A DNA stretch of 64,000 nucleotides from Streptomyces sp. TG1A-8 (lineage in GTDB: Bacteria; Actinomycetota; Actinomycetes; Streptomycetales; Streptomycetaceae), in the NCBI RefSeq assembly GCF_030499535.1, contig NZ_JASTLB010000001.1, positions 5,084,001 to 5,148,000 of the forward strand, given 5' to 3'. The translations under genes were made by a program, and so were the position numbers. Below, in pieces: positions 46,527-54,148 of the stretch. Position 1 is the first letter of the stretch. Each line of letters starts with the position of its first letter. Under the pieces are notes generated by a model, which was not told where the DNA came from, did no database searches, and saw nothing but the letters and a program-made list of their open reading frames with translations.

Positions 46527-47594
46527 TCACTGCTCGCCCAGCGTCACCTCCACCGTCCGCTTCCTGCCGTCGCGCAGGAAGGTCACCGTCGTCCGCCGCC
46601 CCGGCCGCTGCGCGGCCAGGGCCTCGGCCAGCGCCGTGCTGGTGGTGACCGGGGTGTCGCCCAGCCCGGTGATCACGTCGCCGGGCCGCAGCCCCGCCCT
46701 GTCGGCGGCGCCCCCGCCGCCGACGCTGACCACCGCCACCCCGGCCGGCCGGTAGCCGGCGTCCACGACCGTCCGGGCGGTGATGCCGAGCGCGGCCCGT
46801 CCCGAGTCGACGACCTTGCCGTTCGCGACGATCTGGCCGGCGACGGTCTTCACCATCGACGCCGGGATGGCGAACCCGATGCCGGGTGCCGCGCCGCCGC
46901 CCAGGCCGGGGTCGGCGGCGGCGAGCGTCGGGATGCCGACGACCTGCCCGTCGAGGTTCACCAGGGCGCCGCCGCTGTTGCCGGGGTTGATGGCGGCCGA
47001 CGTCTGCACCATGTTGGCGATGGTGGCGCCCGTGCCGCCGCCGGGGCCGCTCTCGCTGACGGTCCGTCCGGTCGCCGAGACGATGCCCTGGGTCACGCTG
47101 GAGGACAGCCCGAGCGGTGAGCCCATGGCCAGCACGATCTGGCCGGCCTCCACCTCGTCGGAGTCGCCGAGCGCCGCCGCCCTCAGTCCGGCCGGCACCC
47201 TGTCCAGCTTGACCACCGCGAGGTCCTGCGCCGGGTAGGAGTACACGAGGCGCGCGGTGAGCGGGGTCTCGCTGTTGGCCGTGGTCACCGTGAAGGTCCT
47301 CTCGGAGCCCACCACGTGCGCGTTGGTGACGATGTGGCCCCGGCCGTCGTACACCACCCCTGAGCCCAGGTCGCGGCTCGCCCGGATCTGCACGACCGAC
47401 GGCAGGACGGCCCTGATCACCTTCTGGTACCGGGTCTGCAGGTCGTCCGCGGCCAGGGGCACGGCCGCCGGGCGGGCCGTGGCGTCCTTCGCGGGCGGCG
47501 CCGGGCCCGAGCAGCCGGCGGCGCACACGGCGGCGCACACGAGCACGGTGACCCGGGCGCCCCGGCGCGGGGCGCGCGTGCAGGAAGCGTCCAT
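46527..47594 (-). CDS. HtrA/DegP-type serine protease, lipoprotein
   Basis: 355 residues. The signal peptide ends in a lipobox-like VCAAGC (Cys about 28), so the protein is probably lipid-anchored outside the cell. The trypsin-like domain has GSGVVYDGRGHIVTNAHVV with the catalytic His, YPAQDLAVVKLD with the Asp and SAAINPGNSGGALVNL with the Ser. A C-terminal PDZ domain (about 265-350: ALGITARTVVDAGYRPAGVA, AADRAGLRPGDVITGLGDTP) follows. Such proteases handle misfolded exported proteins. ATG 47594 is preferred to an ORF start 25 codons upstream. Confidence 0.92.
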   Translation of the reverse strand: MDASCTRAPRRGARVTVLVCAAVCAAGCSGPAPPAKDATARPAAVPLAADDLQTRYQKVIRAVLPSVVQIRASRDLGSGVVYDGRGHIVTNAHVVGSERTFTVTTANSETPLTARLVYSYPAQDLAVVKLDRVPAGLRAAALGDSDEVEAGQIVLAMGSPLGLSSSVTQGIVSATGRTVSESGPGGGTGATIANMVQTSAAINPGNSGGALVNLDGQVVGIPTLAAADPGLGGGAAPGIGFAIPASMVKTVAGQIVANGKVVDSGRAALGITARTVVDAGYRPAGVAVVSVGGGGAADRAGLRPGDVITGLGDTPVTTSTALAEALAAQRPGRRTTVTFLRDGRKRTVEVTLGEQ

Positions 47595-47650
47595 GGCCCG
47601 AGTCTCACCCCGCGGCGGCGGTCGGGGCCCGCCGTGGGCGCCCGAACGGC

Positions 47651-48439
47651 CTAGCCCCGCACCCCGCACAGGTGCAGCAGGGCCGCGACGCCGCGGTACG
47701 GATCGGTCCGGCCGGCCCGCTCCTCGACCGCCAGCAGCGTCTCCAGGTCGTCCGGCGTCCGCGCGCCGTCCGCCGCCGTGTCGGTGAAGACCCGTACGCC
47801 GTACCAGGCGTGCAGCGGGGCGGCGATGCCGGCGAGGGTGGCGGTCAGCGCCGACAGCCGGTCGGCCCGCACGTCCAGGCCGAGGCGGTTGCTGTAGGCC
47901 GTGGTGTCGAACGCGGCCAGCGCGCCGGCCCAGTCCCCGGACAGCCCCGGCCGCATGGCGAGGGCGTCGCCGTTGCGGACCAGCAGCGACAGCAGCCCGC
48001 CCGGCGCCAGCATCCGGGCGAGCCCGGCCACCAGCGGATCGGGCTCCTCGACGTACATCAGCACACCGTGGCAGAGGACCACGTCGAAACTGCCCGGCAG
48101 GAAGTGCACACCGGTGTCCCGCCCGTCGCCCTGCACCAGCCGCACCCGCTCGCGGATGCCCTCCGGCTCGCCGGCCAGCGCCTCCCGCGCGGCCGCGATC
48201 ATCGTCGCGTTCCGCTCGACGCCCGTCACCTGGTGCCCGAGCCGGGCCAGCCGCAGCGCCTGCGTGCCCTGGCCCATCCCCACGTCGAGCACCCGCAGCC
48301 GCTGCCCGACCCGGAACCGCCCGGCTATCTGCTCGTCGAGCTGCCGGGCCACCAGCTCCTGGCGCACGACGTCACGCAGCCCGCCCAGCCGGTTGAGCCA
48401 GGACCGGGCCGCACCCTCGGGGAAAGCGTCTGCGCTCAG
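47651..48439 (-). CDS. SAM-dependent methyltransferase, apparently starting at CTG
   Basis: 262 residues. Motif I is LRVLDVGMGQGTQALRLARLG, followed by VTGVERNATMIAAAREAL, a motif with RVRLVQGDGRDTG, FDVVLCHGVLMYVEEPD and LAPGGLLSLLVRNGD. It is close to the SmtA/CmoA-like small-molecule or tRNA methyltransferases; the substrate is unknown. No ATG or GTG occurs in frame between the last upstream stop-free stretch and the conserved sequence. A CTG at 48439 overlaps the TGA of the DUF3043 gene (CTGA) and has GGAGAG five bases upstream, so translational coupling from a CTG start is the best reading. Confidence 0.8.
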   Translation of the reverse strand: MSADAFPEGAARSWLNRLGGLRDVVRQELVARQLDEQIAGRFRVGQRLRVLDVGMGQGTQALRLARLGHQVTGVERNATMIAAAREALAGEPEGIRERVRLVQGDGRDTGVHFLPGSFDVVLCHGVLMYVEEPDPLVAGLARMLAPGGLLSLLVRNGDALAMRPGLSGDWAGALAAFDTTAYSNRLGLDVRADRLSALTATLAGIAAPLHAWYGVRVFTDTAADGARTPDDLETLLAVEERAGRTDPYRGVAALLHLCGVRG

Positions 48440-49032
48440 GGCCGCTCTCCGCGCTTGACCTGCGGCTTCGGCAGCCGGAGCCGGCGCATCTGGAGGGAGC
48501 GCATCAGGGCGTAGGCGACCGCGCCCCTGCGGTTCTGCTCGGGGAAGCGCTCGGCCAGCCGCTTCTTGAGCCGGAAGCCGCTGACGGCCGCGTCCAGCAC
48601 GATCAGCACGATCACGATCAGCCACAGCAGCAGCGCGATGCTCTGGATCGAGGGCACCCGCACCACGCTGAGCACCAGGATCACCACGGCCAGCGGCAGG
48701 AAGAACTCCGCGACGTTGAACCGCGAGTCCACCCAGTCCCGGGCGAACCGGCGGACCGGGCCCCTGTCCCTGACCGGCAGGTACCGCTCGTCACCGCCGG
48801 CCAGCGCCTGGCGCTGGCGCTCCAGGGCCTGGCGGCGCTCCTCGCGCTGGCGCTTGGCGGCGTCCTTCCGCGTCACGGGCGTGTGGGCGACGCTGCGGCG
48901 CTGGGACTGGGCCTGACTGCGCTTGGGCGTGGGCCTGCCCTTCGGGGCCTGCGGGTCACGGGGCTGCTTGGAGAAGTTCACCGGCGCCTTGTCGGCGGGG
49001 GCCTTCTCTTCCTTGGCACGGCTACGGAACAC
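48436..49032 (-). CDS. DUF3043 membrane protein
   Basis: 198 residues. A long basic cytoplasmic N-terminus (MFRSRAKEEKAPADKAPVNF, then many Lys/Arg/Gln residues to about 105) leads to two membrane helices (about 112-131 and 135-155) and a short basic tail. That matches the actinobacterial DUF3043 family, whose function is unknown. The GTG at 49032 is the likely start although the Shine-Dalgarno is weak; the ORF extends much further upstream antisense to pspA, which is not credible. Its stop overlaps the CTG start of the methyltransferase. Confidence 0.88.
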   Translation of the reverse strand: MFRSRAKEEKAPADKAPVNFSKQPRDPQAPKGRPTPKRSQAQSQRRSVAHTPVTRKDAAKRQREERRQALERQRQALAGGDERYLPVRDRGPVRRFARDWVDSRFNVAEFFLPLAVVILVLSVVRVPSIQSIALLLWLIVIVLIVLDAAVSGFRLKKRLAERFPEQNRRGAVAYALMRSLQMRRLRLPKPQVKRGERP

Positions 49033-49344
49033 AAAACCCAAGGGTAAGGGCTCCCCGGGCCCGGACCGCAGCCCGTCCGGGAACGATCCGGCAACACCGG
49101 ACGTCTGTAGGGGACAGAGAGGACGTTGCAGACGCTCCGCCCGGCGGTCACCGGGAAGGACCGCGAAGGGGCCCGGCCCCGGGGTCCGCCTCCTCCTCAC
49201 GCCGGAGCGGCGGGGTCCGCAGTCGTCCTTGGGGATGAGCGCATCACTCCCCGGACAGTGCGGTAATGGAAGCAGGGCCCGTACTGTGGGACCTGTCGCA
49301 GGATCGGTGAGCTGGAGTCCGTCAGAAGGGGGCGCGCGAAGCCC
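49033..49344. other. 312-bp divergent promoter region between DUF3043 and pspA
   Basis: No gene is supported here. It must hold the promoters of the DUF3043-methyltransferase pair and of pspA. A TACTGT hexamer near 49285 on the plus strand could be a -10 element for pspA, but I find no convincing -35 element and no enhancer-type sigma-54 site, as expected since actinobacteria control pspA differently from E. coli. Confidence 0.45.
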
Positions 49345-50136
49345 ATGAGCGGTGTCATGAAGCGTATGGGGATGATCTTCCGCGCGAAGGCGAACAAGGC
49401 CCTTGACCGGGCCGAGGACCCGCGCGAGACCCTCGACTACTCGTACCAGAAGCAGTTGGAGCTCCTGCAGAAGGTGCGCCGCGGCGTCGCCGACGTGGCG
49501 ACCAGCCGCAAGCGCCTGGAACTCCAGCTGAACCAGCTGCAGCAGCAGTCCTCCAAGCTGGAGGACCAGGGCCGCAAGGCGCTCGCGCTGGGCCGCGAGG
49601 ACCTGGCCCGCGAGGCGCTGTCCCGCCGCGCCGCCCTCCAGCAGCAGGTGACCGACCTGGAGACGCAGCACGCGACCCTCCAGGGCGAGGAGGAGAAGCT
49701 CACCCTCGCGGCCCAGCGCCTGCAGGCCAAGGTGGACGCCTTCCGGACGAAGAAGGAGACCATCAAGGCCACCTACACCGCCGCCCAGGCCCAGACCCGG
49801 ATCGGCGAGGCCTTCTCCGGCATCTCCGAGGAGATGGGCGACGTCGGCCTGGCCATCCAGCGCGCCGAGGACAAGACGCAGCAGATGCAGGCCCGCGCCG
49901 GCGCCATCGACGAACTGCTCGCCTCCGGCGCCCTGGACGACCCCTCCGGCATGGCCAAGGACGACGTCCAGGCCGAGCTGGACCGGCTCTCGGGTGGTAC
50001 GGATGTGGAGCTGGAACTGCAGCGCATGAAGGCGGAGCTGGCCGGGGGCACCCCCCAGCAGGCGATCGAGGGCGGCACCGGCCGGGCGCAGACCCAGCAG
50101 CAGCCGCAGGACACCCCGCGCTTCGACAAGCAGTAG
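49345..50136 (+). CDS. pspA: phage-shock protein A (PspA/IM30 family)
   Basis: 263 residues, nearly all alpha-helical coiled coil. The start MSGVMKRMGMIFRAKANKAL is the amphipathic membrane-binding helix, EDPRETLDYSYQKQLELLQK the conserved first hairpin, and long Gln/Glu/Lys heptads continue to about residue 215. The final ~45 residues are Gly/Gln/Thr-rich. PspA proteins polymerise on damaged membrane to limit proton leakage; the Streptomyces homologue is induced by membrane stress. Its partner gene pspAA follows after 33 bp, and the related pspAB-htpX pair lies at 12116-13668. Confidence 0.95.
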   Translation: MSGVMKRMGMIFRAKANKALDRAEDPRETLDYSYQKQLELLQKVRRGVADVATSRKRLELQLNQLQQQSSKLEDQGRKALALGREDLAREALSRRAALQQQVTDLETQHATLQGEEEKLTLAAQRLQAKVDAFRTKKETIKATYTAAQAQTRIGEAFSGISEEMGDVGLAIQRAEDKTQQMQARAGAIDELLASGALDDPSGMAKDDVQAELDRLSGGTDVELELQRMKAELAGGTPQQAIEGGTGRAQTQQQPQDTPRFDKQ

Positions 50137-50169
50137 GCGGGTACCGCAGTCCGAGCCGAGGAGACCGAC

Positions 50170-50448
50170 GTGATCGTGCGGATCATGGGAGAGGGCCAGG
50201 TGCGGCTGGACGACGCCCACCTCGCCGAGCTGGACGCGCTGGACGACGAACTGCTGGCGGAGGTGGAGAGCGGCGACGGGGAGGGCTTCCGCCGCACGCT
50301 GCACGCCCTCCTGGACGCCGTCCGCAGGCTCGGCAGCCCACTGGCGGACGACGCCCTGGAACCCTCGGAGCTGATCCTGCCCGCGCCGGACGCCTCCCTG
50401 GAGGAGGTCCGGGAGCTGCTCGGCGACGGCGGGCTGATCCCGGGCTGA
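50170..50448 (+). CDS. pspAA: PspA-associated protein PspAA
   Basis: 92 residues starting at GTG 50170 (MIVRIMGEGQVRLDDAHLAE). The pattern IMGEGQ-x-RL, LDALDDELLAEVESGDGEGF and the acidic C-terminus (ASLEEVRELLGDGGLIPG) match the PspAA family, small proteins encoded beside actinobacterial pspA. It probably binds PspA and tunes its assembly or signalling; the mechanism is unproven. It is co-directional with pspA, 33 bp downstream, and its stop is 13 bp from that of the convergent DUF3616 gene. Confidence 0.87.
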   Translation: MIVRIMGEGQVRLDDAHLAELDALDDELLAEVESGDGEGFRRTLHALLDAVRRLGSPLADDALEPSELILPAPDASLEEVRELLGDGGLIPG

Positions 50449-50461
50449 GGAGCGGTCCGGG

Positions 50462-51847
50462 TCAGCCCAGCGTGAACCAGGCGGTGCGGGACTTGCGCCA
50501 CTCCGGGTGGGCGAGGTCCTTCGCCGCGGTGCCGTCGCCGTACAGGTCGGCCGCCCCGTTGTCGGTGATCAGCTGCACCCGCCCGCCGGGGACGGACAGG
50601 TCGGGCACGGACACGACGGACTCCCAGCCGCCCGCGTCCGCGGTGGGCAGGTCCAGCGCCTTCACGGGCCGGTGGCCGGCCACGCCGTCCCACGCGTACA
50701 GGGCGTACGGGGCGCTGTTGTCCTCGGCGGCCCAGGAGCCGGCCAGGATCAGGTACTGACCCCTGTCGTTGCGGCGCAGGTCCCGCACGGACAGGCCGCC
50801 GAGGTCCAGCTCGACGGGCGTGCCGAAGACGGCCCTGCCGCCCCGGGCCACCTGGTCCATGTCGGTCACGGGCACCAGCAGCGCCTTCCCGCCCTCCCGC
50901 GGCGGCACCAGCGGGGCGCGGAAGCCCAGGTAGGCGGTGGTGGCGGAGCCCGGCGCGAACTCCAGTCCCTCCACGTTGAACCCGTCGGCCTGCTTCGGGG
51001 CCTGCCCGTCGGCCGTCGCCGCGGCGAAGCCGTACCGGTCGCCGTTGGCCTCGTCCCAGGCCACCAGGTCGTCGCGCAGGCGGTGGCCCGCGGCGCCGAA
51101 GGCGAGCGAGGTGGCCGCGCCCGAGCCGGAGAGGGTCGTGGTGAAGACCGTGTTGCGGTCGGCCCGGTACTCGCCGTCCTTGTTGTTGCCCAGCGAACCG
51201 GTCCAGTAGACCGTGTCGCCGACGCGTGCCGCGCCCTCGACGTCGACCTCCTTGTCGGCGCCCAGCGCGTCGCCGAGGTCCCAGCTCCTCACCGGGGCAC
51301 CGGAGGCGGAGCCGTCGTACAGGCGCAGGGTGTTGTCCTCGTCGTTGGCGACGAGGACGTACCCGTCCCCGGCGTCGACGGCGGCGGAGGCGTCCGAGGC
51401 ACCGGTGGTGTAGCGGGTGCCGGCCGGGTCCCGCACGGCGGGGGAGGCCGCGTAGTGCAGCGTGGTGGTGGCCGTCGTGCCGCCGGGCCCGGTCACCCTC
51501 AGCGTGAGGTCGGTGTAGCCCTGGGCGCGCGCGGTCACGGCGACGGCACGGGTGCTCCCGGTGCCGGTGACCCGGACGTCGGTGGTGTCCGCCACCGAGG
51601 TCCGGCTGCTCCTGCCGGCCGTCACGGTCAGCGCCGAGGCGTCCGCCCCGCTCTGCGCGACCGTCACGGCGACCGTCGGGTCACCGGTGGCGCCGACCGC
51701 GCCCGACAGGTAGGCGGCCGACAGCTTGATCGTGGGCGTTCCGTAGCCGGCCGCCTGCGCGGGGGAGGCCAGGCCGGCGGCCGAGACCAGCACGAGGGCG
51801 GCGGCGGACCAGAGCGCGGGCGGCGACGGCACGGATCGAGGGCGCAC
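50462..51847 (-). CDS. secreted DUF3616-like beta-propeller-type protein
   Basis: 461 residues from the GTG at 51847; a second GTG at 51874 is possible. A signal peptide (hydrophobic core ALWSAAALVLVSAAGLASPAQA, cleavage after AQA) is followed by an Ig-like domain (about 40-130) and a domain with repeated beta strands that matches DUF3616: VDVEGAARVGDTVYWTGSLG, NKDGEYRADRNTVFTTTL, DGFNVEGLEFAPGSATTAYL, GGLSVRDLRRNDRGQYLILA. It is probably extracellular, and enzymatic or binding activity is unknown. It is convergent with pspAA and divergent from the histidine kinase. Confidence 0.82.
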   Translation of the reverse strand: MRPRSVPSPPALWSAAALVLVSAAGLASPAQAAGYGTPTIKLSAAYLSGAVGATGDPTVAVTVAQSGADASALTVTAGRSSRTSVADTTDVRVTGTGSTRAVAVTARAQGYTDLTLRVTGPGGTTATTTLHYAASPAVRDPAGTRYTTGASDASAAVDAGDGYVLVANDEDNTLRLYDGSASGAPVRSWDLGDALGADKEVDVEGAARVGDTVYWTGSLGNNKDGEYRADRNTVFTTTLSGSGAATSLAFGAAGHRLRDDLVAWDEANGDRYGFAAATADGQAPKQADGFNVEGLEFAPGSATTAYLGFRAPLVPPREGGKALLVPVTDMDQVARGGRAVFGTPVELDLGGLSVRDLRRNDRGQYLILAGSWAAEDNSAPYALYAWDGVAGHRPVKALDLPTADAGGWESVVSVPDLSVPGGRVQLITDNGAADLYGDGTAAKDLAHPEWRKSRTAWFTLG

Positions 51848-51960
51848 GGGGAGCTGCCTTTCGTCGGCGGGCACATCCGGCCGGGCGGCGCGGATGCCGA
51901 GGGCAAGGATGAGCGGGGCGGGCCAACGGCGCGCGGCGCCCGGCGGTCACCCGGCCGACC

Positions 51961-52010
51961 GGACGCCCAACATCCGGGGTCCGGCGGACGCCCGGCATCC
52001 GGCGTCCGCG
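51961..52010. repeat. two imperfect 25-bp direct repeats upstream of a two-component system
   Basis: Units 51961-51985 and 51986-52010 match at 20 of 25 positions and share GGACGCCC and CATCCGG. They lie 82-131 bp before the histidine kinase start, in the 244-bp gap shared with the divergent DUF3616 gene. A tandem binding site for the response regulator encoded at 53309 is one possibility. Confidence 0.5.
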
Positions 52011-52091
52011 GGCCCGCCACCGCACCCCCCTCCCGTGGCCGGTCGCCGGCTCGCTGCTGACCGGTGCCGCACGGCCCCGTACTGTTCCCCC

Positions 52092-53312
52092 GTGAGCACA
52101 CTCGAACGCGCCCGGTGCCGCCTGAAGGCCCACCCCTTCGCGCTCGACGCCGCCCTGGCCGCGGGAGTGCTGGTGTGCATGGTCGCGAGCTCCTTCGCGG
52201 TGCCCCGAGGGGAGAACGGCATCACCTGGGGGGTGCGCAGCCCTGATCCGCTCAGCCTGCTGCTGATGACGCTCGCCTCGCTCGCGCTCGTCCTGCGCCG
52301 CCGCGCGCCCGGCAGGGTCCTCGCCGCGACCGGCGCCCTCTCCGTGGTCGAGTGCGTCACCGGGGATCCGCGCGCCCCGGTCGCCATGTGCGCCGTGATC
52401 GCGCTCTACACCGTCGCCTCGACCACCGACCGCACCACCACCTGGCGCGTCGGCCTGCTCACCATGACCGTGCTGACCGCCGCCGCCATGCTCGCCGGGC
52501 CGCTGCCCTGGTACGCCCAGGAGAACCTGGCGATCGTCGCCTGGACCGGCATCGGCGCCACCGCCGGGGACGCCGTGCGCAGCCGCCGGGCCGTCGTGCA
52601 GGCCATCCGGGAACGCGCCGAACGCGCCGAGCGCACCCGTGAGGAGGAGGCCCGCCGCCGGGTCGCCGAGGAGAGGCTGCGCATCGCCCGCGACCTGCAC
52701 GACGTCGTCGCCCACCACATAGCCCTGGTCAACGTGCAGGCCGGGGTCGCCGCCCATGTGATGGACCGGCGCCCCGACCAGGCCAAGGAGGCCCTCGCCC
52801 ACGTCCGCGAGGCCAGCCGGTCCGCGCTCAACGAACTGCGCGCCACCGTCGGCCTGCTCCGCCAGTCCGACGACCCCGAGGCCCCCACCGAACCGGCCCC
52901 CGGACTCAGCCGCCTGGACGACCTCGCCGGCACCTTCCGCAGCGCGGGCCTGCCCGTCGAGGTGGCCCGCGCCGACCAGGGCACCGAACTCCCGGCCGCC
53001 GTCGACCTGGCCGCCTACCGGATCGTCCAGGAGGCGCTGACCAACGTGCGCAAGCACGCGGGGGCCGGGGCCAGGGCCGAGGTCAGCGTCGTACGGGTGG
53101 GACCCGACATCGAGGTCACCGTCCTGGACGACGGACCGGGCGGGGCCGCGGCACCCGGGGACGGCGGCGGGCACGGGCTGCTCGGCATGCGGGAGCGGGT
53201 CACCGCCCTCGGCGGCACCCTGACCACCGGCCCCCGCTACGGCGGCGGCTTCCGCGTCCATGCGATCCTGCCCGTCGAGAACCGCACCACGGCCCCGGGG
53301 GAGCCCGCATGA
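52092..53312 (+). CDS. NarL-type sensor histidine kinase
   Basis: 406 residues. The first ~155 residues contain about five membrane helices with very short loops, so sensing is probably within the membrane. A linker coiled coil (about 165-195, AERAERTREEEARRRVAEE) leads to the HisKA_3 dimerisation domain with the phosphorylated His203 in RDLHDVVAHHIALVNVQAG, and the ATP domain has the N box EALTNVRKHAG and G boxes DDGPGG and GHGLLGMRERV. The GTG at 52092 is used. Its stop overlaps the response-regulator start (ATGA), so the two are translationally coupled. Confidence 0.93.
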   Translation: MSTLERARCRLKAHPFALDAALAAGVLVCMVASSFAVPRGENGITWGVRSPDPLSLLLMTLASLALVLRRRAPGRVLAATGALSVVECVTGDPRAPVAMCAVIALYTVASTTDRTTTWRVGLLTMTVLTAAAMLAGPLPWYAQENLAIVAWTGIGATAGDAVRSRRAVVQAIRERAERAERTREEEARRRVAEERLRIARDLHDVVAHHIALVNVQAGVAAHVMDRRPDQAKEALAHVREASRSALNELRATVGLLRQSDDPEAPTEPAPGLSRLDDLAGTFRSAGLPVEVARADQGTELPAAVDLAAYRIVQEALTNVRKHAGAGARAEVSVVRVGPDIEVTVLDDGPGGAAAPGDGGGHGLLGMRERVTALGGTLTTGPRYGGGFRVHAILPVENRTTAPGEPA

Positions 53313-53989
53313 CGATCCGTGTCCTGCTCGCCGACGACCAGGCACTGCTGCGCAGCGCGTTCCGGGTGCTGGTCGACTCCGAGCCCGACATGGAGGTGGT
53401 CGGGGAGGCCTCCGACGGCGCCGAGGCGGTCCGCCTCGCCCGGGAGCACCGCCCCGACGTGGTCCTCATGGACATCCGCATGCCCGGCACCGACGGGCTC
53501 GCCGCCACCCGGATGATCAGCGCCGATCCGTCCCTGGCGCACGTCCGCGTGGTGATCCTGACCACCTTCGAGGTCGACGACTACGTCATCCGCTCCCTGC
53601 GCGCCGGCGCCTCCGGCTTCCTCGGCAAGGGCAGCGAACCGGAGGAGCTGCTGACCGCCATCCGGGTCGCCGCCGGCGGCGAGGCGCTGCTCTCCCCGGC
53701 CGCCACCAAGGGCCTGATCGCCCGGTTCCTCGCCCGGGACGACGACGGCGACGGTCCCGACCCCGCCCGCTGCAACCGGCTCGGGGCGCTCACCGGCCGC
53801 GAGCGGGAGGTGCTGGTCCAGGTCGCCGGCGGCCACTCCAACGACGAGATCGCCGCACGCCTGGAGGTCAGCCCGCTGACGGTGAAGACCCACGTCAACC
53901 GGGCCATGGCCAAGCTCGGTGCCCGGGACCGGGCCCAACTCGTCGTCATCGCCTACGAGTCGGGCCTGGTCCGTCCGAGGATGGACTGA
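53309..53989 (+). CDS. NarL/FixJ-family response regulator
   Basis: 226 residues. The receiver domain has the acidic pair Asp9-Asp10, the phosphorylation site Asp55 in VVLMDIRMPGTDG, Thr in VILTTFE and Lys in FLGKG. The C-terminal LuxR-type helix-turn-helix is LTGREREVLVQVAGGHSNDE, IAARLEVSPLTVKTHVNRAM. It is the partner of the kinase whose gene it overlaps. The RND transporter gene 160 bp downstream on the same strand is a likely target, possibly also the direct repeats at 51961. Confidence 0.95.
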   Translation: MTIRVLLADDQALLRSAFRVLVDSEPDMEVVGEASDGAEAVRLAREHRPDVVLMDIRMPGTDGLAATRMISADPSLAHVRVVILTTFEVDDYVIRSLRAGASGFLGKGSEPEELLTAIRVAAGGEALLSPAATKGLIARFLARDDDGDGPDPARCNRLGALTGREREVLVQVAGGHSNDEIAARLEVSPLTVKTHVNRAMAKLGARDRAQLVVIAYESGLVRPRMD

Positions 53990-54148
53990 TCTCCACCCGC
54001 GTGTACTGCGCGCGGAGTAGTCGGCACACGAGAAATGGACCTGGGGCCTACGGAATCGGCCCCCGGCATGGCCCAGGGTGTGGAGTGGGCGCCCACCTGT
54101 GCGTCCCGCCGCAGCTTCTGCCGTTCACAGAAGAGAGATCCCTGACCC

